Source of the DNA: Gnetum montanum
Taxonomy: Eukaryota; Streptophyta; Gnetopsida; Gnetales; Gnetaceae
DNA: 64,000 nucleotides
Assembly: GCA_015680685.1 (NCBI GenBank)
Contig: MNCI01003787.1
Location: 162,115 to 226,114, forward strand
Reading direction: 5' to 3'
The notes under the pieces are model-generated. The model searched no databases. It saw only the letters and a list, made by a program, of their open reading frames with translations, and had not been told where the DNA came from. Each line of letters starts with the position of its first letter. The stretch's first letter is position 1. Made by a program: the position numbers and the translations under genes. Below are positions 10,223-19,375 of the stretch, one piece after another.

Positions 10223-11180
10223 TGATGAATGTCAAATTGTCACATTGATGGGCCCCCATTGATGTGACCTCATTGATGGCCCTTGTTTACGTGGTGTTGT
10301 CCCATTCATCGGGCCACATCGACATAGCATTTGCTACATCTATGGGGCCCCATCAATGTAGTCCTGTAGCAAAAACTATAAATACGAGCTCCCAGCCATG
10401 TTTATGGAGATAGAAGTTATATAGTAGTAGCAAAGCTCCTACAGTTTGAAACTTAGAATATTTCTTTGAGTGCTTGTAGCAGGATTTAGAAAGTATATGG
10501 ATCTTTATTCAAGCATTGTTTTACTTGAACCATACTAGTGTGTATGACAATAAAGATGAGACTTTTGATTAAACCTTGTAGCACTTACAAGAGATTAATG
10601 ATTTATTTATGCATTTATTGTTTTCATGAAATATGCAATTAATTAAGATAAATTATACTTTAAGTGACTAGTTAATTAATTAAGATAAATAGATTAAGTA
10701 CATACGTATGATCACTTTGAGGGTAAACACATATTTTCTTGGTAATCCCAGTAGCATTATTGCTTTGTGCGCCCAATANCGTTAAGTATAATCAAGGCAT
10801 ATGATTTTTATTGTTTTATGCTTTATGTTCGTTGGTACTTAGAGTAGATAGATGAAATCATTTAACACTAATCTAATTTAACCACTTAAGTAATCTCTAA
10901 AAAATCCTAACATAGGCATCTAGTCCCACTTTTTGTACACATCTTGAACCCACGTATTCATTGCTGAGTTAACAAGCGTTATGCTATTGGGCGCACAAAG
11001 CAATAATGCTACTGGGATTACCAAGAAAATATGTGTTTACCCTCAAAGTGATCATACGTATGTACTTAATCTATTTATCTTAATTAATTAACTAGTCACT
11101 TAAAGTATAATTTATCTTAATTAATTGCATATTTCATGAAAACAATAAATGCATAAATAAATCATTAATCTCTTGTAAGN
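10223..11180 (+). repeat. 5' LTR of element A, with misoriented contig
   Basis: U3 carries repeats built on GGGGCCCCATCAATG-like units (10248-10355) and a TATAAATA box (10377-10384), matching 22218-22400 closely. After the N at 10779, the piece 10780-11179 reads in the opposite orientation. Its last 195 bases are the reverse complement of 10578-10778. When flipped, it continues the LTR to the segment matching 26150-26190. The final 170 bp or so of the LTR, the primer site and the gag leader are missing, presumably in the second N. Confidence 0.8.
10248..10384 (+). promoter_or_regulatory. Element A U3: GGGCCC/ATCRATG repeats and TATA box
   Basis: GGGCCCCCATTGATG, GGGCCACATCGACA and GGGGCCCCATCAATG occur within 100 bp, each joining a GGCC palindrome to an ATTGAT/ATCGAC unit. 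TATAAATA follows at 10377. The same arrangement is at 22240-22392 in the right LTR. A promoter is inferred from position and the TATA box. Confidence 0.6.
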
Positions 11181-13590
11181 TTGGTCCCACAATAGTGCAA
11201 GGTGGTATATATTCATCTAGATGAGTATGTGCCTAATTTCACCCTCATCTCGCACCAGGATGAGCAACTATGATGGCATGACATGGAGGGCAACATTATA
11301 ATGCCTCTCAATCAATCTATGCCCATGATGCTACTTTGAACTCTTAAGAAGTTATGCATTCACGATCTTTAAGAAGAGTATGTTGTGCATGACTATGACT
11401 ATCGAGACTACCATCCCACTGACACACAATGTAGGAGAGATCGACATTAGGAGAAGCATCATGAGGCTGTGAAGGGGAAACACTTTACTAATCCCTTATT
11501 CCTATTGAACTAAGAGGACAATGAGGATCATCCATTTGAGGGCTCTCAACGTGACAATTTTCCATCCCTTGTTACTAATGATAGGGGCGTGACCCTAAAC
11601 TTGTAGTCTACAATCAACAATCTAGTTTCAAGAAAAGATGATAGTCAAGGTAAGGGATCAAATAAGCATTAAGATAATAAGAAATCTAATGAATGTGGTC
11701 ATGAAAACCAAAGGAAATTTGGCAATCCTCCTCCCTCTTTTCCCTCTTCATCTACATCCTCTTCCTCCTCTTCTTCTGATTTTGAAAGATGCTGTAGAAG
11801 GAATAATCATGATGGAGGTGCTCAATGAGACAACAATACTAATCATCAAGCCCATAATGAATGAAGGGGTAATAGAGGACATCATAAAAAACAACGAAAT
11901 AATGATGATGATGAGCCTTTATTGGTAACTTGAAGCATACTTAACATTGCAGAGGTAGTTAAGATTTCAACTAGGCATGTGAAAGATAGTAGGATCAAGC
12001 ACTTAGGCATGAACAATATTCCAAGATTTGAGGGGGCATATAACTCTGATTTACATACACATCTACAAGCTTTCCATGATGCCTGTGCCTTACAGAACAT
12101 TGAAAATGATTGGCAAAAACTCAAGCTCTTCCCCAGGACACTCATTAAAGAGGCTAAAAGCTAGTACCGGTCCTTAGAGCCAGAATCCATTCGTAGATGG
12201 AGTACCATGCTAGAAATATTTAATGATAAACACTAGACATACTCTAGAGTGTCTAATTTTAGGAGGAAAATATAAGGCTAGAAATAGGAAACATATGAAC
12301 CCTTGGATGCCGCCATGGGAAGATATTATTCTCTCTTACATTGATGCCCTAGACATGATTATTCTCAGAGGAAACAACTCCACCACATCATAGATGGGCT
12401 CAGAGAAAAAACCAGAACTCTTGTGGTTTATGCCTAAGGGAGACTATCCAAACTAATAGCTCATTAGATACAAAGGTTGATAGAGCAAGTAGAAAAAGAA
12501 GAAGATGAGTTGTCAAAAAGGGAAAGTGCAAAAGAATATAATAAGGACCCTTCCATTAGGAAAAGGGAGGTTCAATTCTGTGACGAGGAGGAATCATCAC
12601 TCAATGAAGTGGTGAATAGGAAAACCTTACATATCCAAAAATCTATTTTTGATATTTTGGCAAAGGTTGATAAATTATGAGACTCTTTGGATGAAAAGTT
12701 CCAAATCGCTATGAAGATTGCTGAAGCATCTAAAGAGCATAATAGTGATCATGATCATAAGAGGTGGAAAGAAGCTGAATGTTCCTACTAGAGAGGTAAG
12801 GGCAAAGCTGCTACAGTAGAAGAAGTTATGGAGACAAACTCTAATGATGATGTTAGATGTGAAATATATTAATATGAACATCCAAAGGGATGTTGCCCTA
12901 TGGTGTCACACTTATAACAGTCTGGGATGTACACATTGAATCCTTGATTAGCATGGAGGCAAGCACCTAAACGATTACCTTATCCTTAAGGTAATCGAAG
13001 GTAGTTCCAATAGTAATAATAGGCCTGCTATCCTAGTTAAGCTGCACCACAACCATATGAGAAATACTAGCAATGGCACCAACCACAGTTGTGAAAAATG
13101 CCACTACCAAGTTAGTAGTATCCTTACTAGTAATTAGATTCATACGAGTAGTATGTTCAACAATCCATTTCTCCATGAAGCTCGACAAGTCATGCCTCAT
13201 TCCAGCATCACTATGATCCTCCATAGTACCATTTAACTCACTCACCATCAACTTGAGGGGAGCACCCATATCCTTAGCACTCTCCACATCCGTTTGCACA
13301 CATCCCTCTACCCTCAATCCAATTACCTCTTTCTCCATCCATGCAGTGCGAAATACCCTAAAACCATAGCAATGAAATACTATGAGGGTTGTAAATTTAC
13401 AATTGGCCTTCTAGATCATTGGTTCAAATAATCGATCTAGGAAATGACCATTTTTTTAACCCAACAGTCCTCCAAAACCCTCACAACCTAATGTAATTGT
13501 ATCTCCAACACCCTCATCCTGTGCATCAAACACATTCAAGAGCCCTTCAAACCAAACACTACCTAAGATCTACATTGTAATGTTAACCCA
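11181..13590 (+). pseudogene. Gypsy gag relic, element A
   Basis: Joining frames by eye, the N-terminus shows HLDEYVPNFTLI, followed by a charged His/Asp/Ser-rich zone with a poly-Ser run (about 11740-11790). The capsid core (about 11960-12470) includes RFEGAYNSDLHTHLQAFHDA and LQNIENDWQKLKLFP. This is the plant retrotransposon gag domain that builds the particle. Near 12860 there is CEIY.YEHPKGCC, an odd zinc-knuckle relic. The C-terminal part to about 13590 is Pro/Gln-rich, with many Gln codons now TAG. The start is lost in the assembly gap at 11180. Stops and frameshifts exclude function. Confidence 0.75.
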
Positions 13591-14290
13591 TGCTATTTCC
13601 AATTAGATCAAGGCTGGAAACCTTTCCATGAAAAGATCTAACCTAGGAAGTCCTCTTATTTACTTGTAGATCATTAAACATGAGCCATGAAAGGCTCTTC
13701 TTGATTCTGGTTCTAGTGTTAATCTCATCTCTTATGACATGTACAAGGCTTAGAACCTACAACCTCTCAAGAAGAGAAATATCCATTTTGAATTGGCCAA
13801 CCAATTAATCACTATCCCTTTGGGACTAGTGGAGGACATCATGACCATAGTTTGTGGGTTGTCCTATTTGGTTGATTTTCTAGTGATCAAGGTTGAGAAC
13901 TACAAAGGTGACTTCCCCATTATTATGGAAAGGGCTTGGTTAAGCATTGTTGATGCACAAATGGGCATAAGGAACCTCCCCTTGGAAATCTCTAAGAAAA
14001 ATGAATTTGAATGACTTAAGAAGAAGCGTGTTCCATGCATCGTGTACAATGATAATGGGTGCAATTGTGTGTAGAAAATTTGGTTCATTAAAAGTACATT
14101 CATCAGAGCATGCAATCAGTGTGCATAAGAAAAAAACATCCAAAGGTGACTATATGCAGTAGAAAAAAAATAGGAGGGTATCTAGTGGTTGATAGCTAAC
14201 TTTGACAACATCACATTATGCATGGAACCATCTAAGAGCCTGAGATGTGCTTATGTCGAAGGCATGAATGAACTTAAGCAAGTTCATCAC
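13591..14290 (+). pseudogene. Aspartic protease relic, element A
   Basis: ALLDSGSSVNLISYDMYKA at about 13690-13755 is the catalytic D-S-G motif of retropepsins. It is followed by the hydrophobic ITIPLGLVEDI and, at about 13900-13960, FPIIMERAWLSIVDA, a stretch conserved in every gypsy copy of this window. The enzyme would cut the gag-pol polyprotein inside the particle. A C-terminal Cys-containing part (NDNGCNCV, ACNQCA) continues to about 14280. The open frame 13793-14014 ends in a stop after EFE, where the other copies continue. Confidence 0.8.
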
Positions 14291-14392
14291 CTATTAGGGA
14301 GAGTTGGTAATCCCTAATAATTTTAAGATGATGATGAAGATGATGATACCTATTAGGGAGAGTTGGTAATCCCTAATAATTTTAACCAAGAG
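14291..14392 (+). repeat. 59-bp tandem duplication in pol
   Basis: CCTATTAGGGAGAGTTGGTA begins at 14290 and again at 14349. The copies are nearly identical through TAATTTTAA, with a GATGATGATGAAGATGATGAT run between them. The other gypsy copies (for example near 34310) have only one unit, so the duplication arose within this copy, probably by slippage at the GAT run. Confidence 0.8.
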
Positions 14393-15340
14393 CCCCTAGA
14401 GTTAAAAACTCTACCAGCCAACATGGAATATGCATTTTTAGACAATGGCAAGATGGCTATCAGCAATGCAAATCTTGCTCTTAAATAAAAAGACAAGTAG
14501 CTAAGGGTGGCCAAGAAATGTCTAACAACCTTTGCTTGGTCATATCCTGAATTGACTAAAATTAATCCAAGGATATGTCAACATTGTATTTACACCAACC
14601 CAGACATGAAGCTAAGAAGATAGCCACAAAGGTGGCTAAACCCCAAATTAAAGTAAATCATTAAAGAGGAAATAGAACAACTCCTCAAGGCAGGATCTAT
14701 ACCATTGTAGATAGCAAGTGGATTAACCCACTCGTAATCATGCCAATGAAAGATGTCAATTCGTAAGTTTTCATAGACTTTAGGTTGTTGAACATCGCAA
14801 CATTTAAAGATCATTTCCCATTACCATTTGTGAACTAAGTGTTGGATACAATTTCTAGGCATTGCTATTACAGCTTCTTGGATGGTTACAGTGGCTATAA
14901 CCAAATCCAAATTGTGCCAAAAGATTAGGCCAAGACAACATTCATGATTTCTTGGGAGACTTTTTCATATTGTAAGACGCCATTTGGTTTGTGTAATGCC
15001 CCTAAAACATTTCAACACCTAGTCTTTATTATTTTTCAATAGTAGATTGGTAGCAACATAGAAGTCTTTATGGATCACTTCTCTACCTATGGGTCTACAT
15101 TTGAGCAAGCCCTAGATCATCTTGAGTAGGTATTGAAAAGATGTGTTGAAACAAATCTTAGGCTCAATTAGTAGAAAAGCCATTTAATGATCTAGAAAGG
15201 CATAGTACTAGAGCATTTAATTTCACAAGAAGGGATTGAGATAGACCCAGAAAAGATAAGGGTCATCCAAGAAATCACATACCAACCAAAGACAGTCAAA
15301 GGCATTCAATCATTTCTTGGATACACTGGCTACTATTGGT
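14380..15340 (+). pseudogene. Reverse transcriptase relic, element A
   Basis: The pre-RT motif FAWSYPEL and PRICQH (about 14535-14585) leads into the RT. The relic keeps the palm segments read as LDGYSGYNQIQI (about 14880-14915) and, at 15066-15080, FMDHFS in place of the active-site FMDDFS seen in copies F and G, so one catalytic Asp is His. Frameshifts occur near 14710, 14760 and elsewhere. RT would copy the element RNA into cDNA. The dead active site and many stops confirm a pseudogene. Confidence 0.8.
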
Positions 15341-15900
15341 GATTCATAGAGAATTTCTCTAAGATTGCAAGGTTGTTGGTCAAGCTTACAAAGAAAGATG
15401 CTCCTTTCATCTAGACCAAGAAGTGTGAACATGTATTCCAATAACTAAAAGATAAACTTGTAAAAACTCCAATTCTATGGGCACCACAATGGTTCATACT
15501 ATTTCATATAATGATATACATATCTAATTATGCCTTGGGAGCCATGCTTATGCAATTGGATGATAAGACACATCCATATTACACCTACTACATAAGCTGA
15601 AGCATTGTGGGTGCACAGTTGAATTACACCACAATTGAGAAAGAACTAATGACAATGGTGTATGCTCTTAAAAAGTTCAGGCACTATCTGCTTGGCTATA
15701 AGGTGTTTGTGCACATAGATCATAATGCCATCTATTTCCTAATGAATAAGCTAATGGTAAGCCCTTGTATCATATGATGGCTCATGGTCCTATAGGAATT
15801 CAATCTCACAATGGTAGATTAGAAAGAGATTGAGAATGTGGTTGCTAACCATCTCTCTTAGTTAAGATGACATAATATAGAGGAGGAAAGCTCACTTTCT
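15341..15900 (+). pseudogene. RNase H relic, element A
   Basis: After the connection region, the segment 15580-15770 reads YTTIEKELMTMVYALKKFRH and LLGYKVFVHIDHNAI in one frame. This is the characteristic gypsy RNase H block with a DH motif, here the only part with long open sequence. The domain degrades the RNA strand during cDNA synthesis. Downstream, ENVVANHLS (about 15835-15860) is the usual end of the domain. Confidence 0.75.
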
Positions 15901-15929
15901 AATCAATTTCTAGATGAACTACTTTTTAA

Positions 15930-17230
15930 AGGAGCAATAAATGACCAAGTTCCCATTGAAACAAAATGGTATGATGACATCCTCACTTACCTTATCACTT
16001 AAGAGATGCTACAATATTTGGAATTTAGAAAGAAACAATAGTTTCTTCATTGGAAAAATACTTTATGGAAATCAATGGACATCTTTACAAGGTGTGTGTT
16101 GATGGCATAGTTTGTTGGTATGTCCCTGATGTAGATTAACTACATGTTCTCCAAGATGCTCATGAAGGCCCTTGCAGGGGCCACTATGCAGGGAGATGCA
16201 TGGCCATAAAAATCCTAATGGCAGGATACTGTTGGCCTATAATATTTACAGATGTCCACTAGTTTATTCGATCTTGTGAACATTGTCAAAGAGATGGTGG
16301 GATAACAGCATGAATGGAGGATCCTCAATAGTGGATTCAATCACTGGAACCCTTTGACATATGGGGCATAAACCTCATGGGTCTCAACACGCTCATGTCC
16401 AATGGAAAGGTGTATATCATCATAGTAGTTAACTACTACATCAAATGAGTAGAAGTAGCAACCATCATCAATTGTACATCATCCACTACTGCTAGATTTG
16501 TACAAAAAAATGTTGTAAATAGGTTTGGGATGCCACATGCACTAATTTTTGACAATGGAGCTCATTTTACAAGTGCCACCTTTCAAAAACTTATGCAATG
16601 CTTAGGGTTTAAACATAAATTAACAACACCCTAGCACCCCCAAACCAATAGTCAAGCAAAGGTAACTAATAGGGAGATCATAAAGATCCTAATAAGGACC
16701 ATTAAAAAATATAAGAGAGATTGGAGCACAAAACTTAATGATTTCCTTTGGGCCTACCACTCAAAATGGAAGCCCCCTATTAGCTACTCTCCCTACAGGC
16801 TAGTGTACACTCCTAATTCAATTTGAGCTCTGTACACTCTCAATAGCCTATCAATTGAACCTTGACCTAAGTCTAGCACAAAAATAAAGACTAATCAACA
16901 TCAATGTGCTAGATGAAAACTAATTAGTGGTCCTATCTTTGAATGAAGTGCACATGGCATTCAACAAACAATGACATGACTTGAGAATTCAGAAAGTAAA
17001 ACTTCAATCAGGAGTTAAGGTTTTCTACTGGAACCCCACACATGTACCCTAGAAAACAAAGTTCCAAACATTGTGGGAGGGACTTTATATAATTGATAAA
17101 ACCTTTCCTTATAGGTCCATGAGCATATACAAACTTGAGAGCCCAAATAAAAAGTAGTTGGTTAACATCCAACAAGCGAAGCTTTTCTATGAGCCCAAGC
17201 AAGCCAGTGTAATAGATACCTCAACAGATG
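15930..17230 (+). pseudogene. Integrase relic, element A
   Basis: The N-terminal zinc-binding part retains GHYAGRCMAIKILMAGY and CEHCQRDGG (about 16180-16295). The catalytic core shows FDIWGINLMGL (Asp replaced by Asn), LIFDNGAHF (second Asp kept) and QAKVTNREI, where the usual Glu is Lys. Two of three catalytic acids are therefore gone. The C-terminal part ends with sequence conserved in B and D (about 17040-17230). Integrase would insert the cDNA into chromosomes. Confidence 0.8.
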
Positions 17231-17271
17231 GATAACCATGCTCAATTTTTCAAATCTCCTCCTTCCAGCTA

Positions 17272-17300
17272 GGTCATGGGGGAGATGGCCATCCATGCTA
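17272..17300 (+). other. Central polypurine-tract-like block, element A
   Basis: GTCATGGGGGAGATGGCC lies right after the end of integrase. It repeats the core GTCATGGGG of the true 3' polypurine tract at 22206. The same block is at 38247 in B and, inverted, at 51634 in D. It may prime a second plus strand or mark an old end of the element. Confidence 0.45.
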
Positions 17301-18840
17301 ATCATCCATATGGCTCCTCAGTTTTTCTATTTTTCTTTTTTTTATTTTCCAAATTTTTGATTTTAATATTTACTTATTTCACACTTTTTGATTTTCAAGA
17401 TTTTTCCTATTTTACATCATCGTTAGTATGACTAAATCTTTCTGAGATCTTTTAACCTTTCTTATATATTTTACTTTGGTTTGAGTGTGATTTTCAAGTT
17501 TTTGCTAATAAAATGTGCTTTGTTCCAATAAGACATAATGGCATTGTAGCTATTACTAATGGTGGTTTGTGCTTAATGTTTTGTTTGCTAATGTCTGGTT
17601 TCTATTTTTGAATTTTTGTACCAATGGCTTAGTCATGGTTTCATTTTCATGGAACAGGTAGTGAGTCCATGAAATCCACACATTCACAAATTCTATGGTT
17701 TTCCTTGTTTTGGATGTTTGAGGTCCCTTTCATTAAATTAATTTTTAATAAATTGGTGACCTTAGTGATTTCCAAAATTGGGAAGGACTCAAAGGGTTGT
17801 ATAGGATGTGACTTCAAGGGAACTCAATACTCTTTATACTCTTCTACTTACTTGGGTGTTCGGGTGTTTCCATGGACTTCTTACCATTCCATATCATTCA
17901 ATAATAGGAAGATAAATAAAGTCTTTGCATGGTGTGTTTTCCATCAAAAAAATAAATAAATAAAACAAAAAATAAAAAATAAAACAAAAAAAAACAAATG
18001 ATGGGAATTCGAAGTACATTTCTTAGATAAATAAACAAGCTACAAGCAATGGTTATGGGACTAGAAAGACATGCTACCCATGCCTGATGGTTTCCTCTAA
18101 CTAAGGCCCTCTCTCACTTCTTGCTTCTCTTTTCTGTATTTATGGAATGACGATTGTTCTGTGGGTGCACTCTTCTATCTCAAGGGGGTGGATTAGTCTT
18201 AGAGTGGGGATTCAAAGTCATTGAAAGAGGTTGGTTTTGGTATGGACTAAGGATGAATCTTCTTAAGTCATTTTAAACATAAAATTTACAAGGGACTTCT
18301 CATGACCTTAATTTGGAATTCCATTCCACCTTCTCCATCATTCATTTATTCTTATCATAATTCACCTCACTTCCAGTGTCCATGTTCTTGATTTTGTGTC
18401 TTGGTCTGACATATTTGAATTCTTTGGTATAATCTTTTGGGTTTTGATCCTTAACTTCCATTAACTATTAATCACCTATGGGGTCCATGGACTCCTTAGG
18501 TTGAGGTTATGCAAGGGAAAGTAAGGCATGTTCTTGCTATGGGAAGGACCTACTTGCATATCTCTTGGTTGGGTTCATTAAGTACCTTATCCTTAGACAT
18601 TCTTGTAATCAGAATCATTCGTACACCCATCTTCTACATCACACCATGTGCTCATTTACATATTTTGTTCATTAAACATGTTCTCTATTGAATTTTTCAA
18701 TTTCTAAGCTTTCAAATATCCTCTTTAATGATTTTATCATATTCTTGGCTTTTTTGGGATTCCATAGACCCCAAATTCATTTAATAATTCCTTATATTTT
18801 TCAAGATATTCAAGTTTTAAATTTTTGCCTATGGGCTTCA
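17301..18840 (+). other. T-rich pol-to-third-ORF spacer, element A
   Basis: There are no coding relics. 17300-17520 is T-rich. 17540-17960 matches the end of the window in element G. 18061-18132 holds a block (AGACATGCTACCCATGCCTG followed by an AAGGCCCTCTCTCAC part) that is conserved in D (50788-50865) and, in duplicate, in H (43695-43828). Confidence 0.6.
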
Positions 18841-18843
18841 TAT

Positions 18844-18930
18844 ACGGGGCCCTGTTGATGAAGAAAACCTATATATGAGGCCCCATATATGAGGCCCCAT
18901 TTATGTAAAGGAAAAATAGTATATATATGC
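18844..18930 (+). promoter_or_regulatory. Internal promoter-like block before third ORF, element A
   Basis: ACGGGGCCCTGTTGATG (18844), then two tandem ATATATGAGGCCCC units (18871 and 18885), then TATATATA at 18920-18927. The GGGCCC plus TTGATG pairing is the same as in the U3 of this element. About 450 bp downstream is the third-ORF start. Promoter function is inferred. Confidence 0.5.
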
Positions 18931-19074
18931 ATGACCCCACTTGAAAACTTTTACATTTTCTCACAAACACCAAGGGAGTTTTTAAATTTGTTAGAGCTTA
19001 GAAACTTCCAAAGCTCATAACTTCCTAACCATTTCTCCAAATCACTCTATTCTTCAACCCTATAATTACCAGTG

Positions 19075-19375
19075 GTAAGCTCTTCATCATGGGAACCACT
19101 AATGTGTCATTTTGATAGAAATTGTTTTTGCCATTTTTCTAACTCCCATAAGAGTTTAACTAAGAAATCAACTCTTAAACACCAATTTATAAGAGATAAA
19201 CCTTTCCAACAAGCTTTAGTAACATTTACAATAATAATTAATAAATAATTAATAAAATATTCAATCTACCATGGTCCAACCTTAGCTAAAGTATAACTAA
19301 CTAATGAGAAAAGGTATTCAAATATTTAGAGTTACACATTATATCTACTAATCCATGGATGTGTTATGACTGCAG
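19075..19375 (+). other. Candidate leader intron of the third ORF, element A
   Basis: A consensus 5' splice site GTAAGC (19075) and a pyrimidine-poor but correct TGCAG end (19371-19375) bound 301 AT-rich bases. The AG abuts the ATG of the third ORF. Element D has the counterpart (318 bp, donor decayed to GATAAGC). Splicing is inferred. Confidence 0.5.

Noticed and set aside
10578-11179. A large inverted repeat that could be a hairpin, MITE or foldback element
   Set aside because: The arms are identical and bounded by single Ns. A misoriented contig explains it better; listed as an assembly problem.
13033-13338. Antisense 101-codon frame in A, with relatives at 55621-55902 and 59568-59804
   Set aside because: It recurs because it is the complement of the gag C-terminal region in several copies. 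The sense strand has the gag reading, with Gln codons turned into stops.
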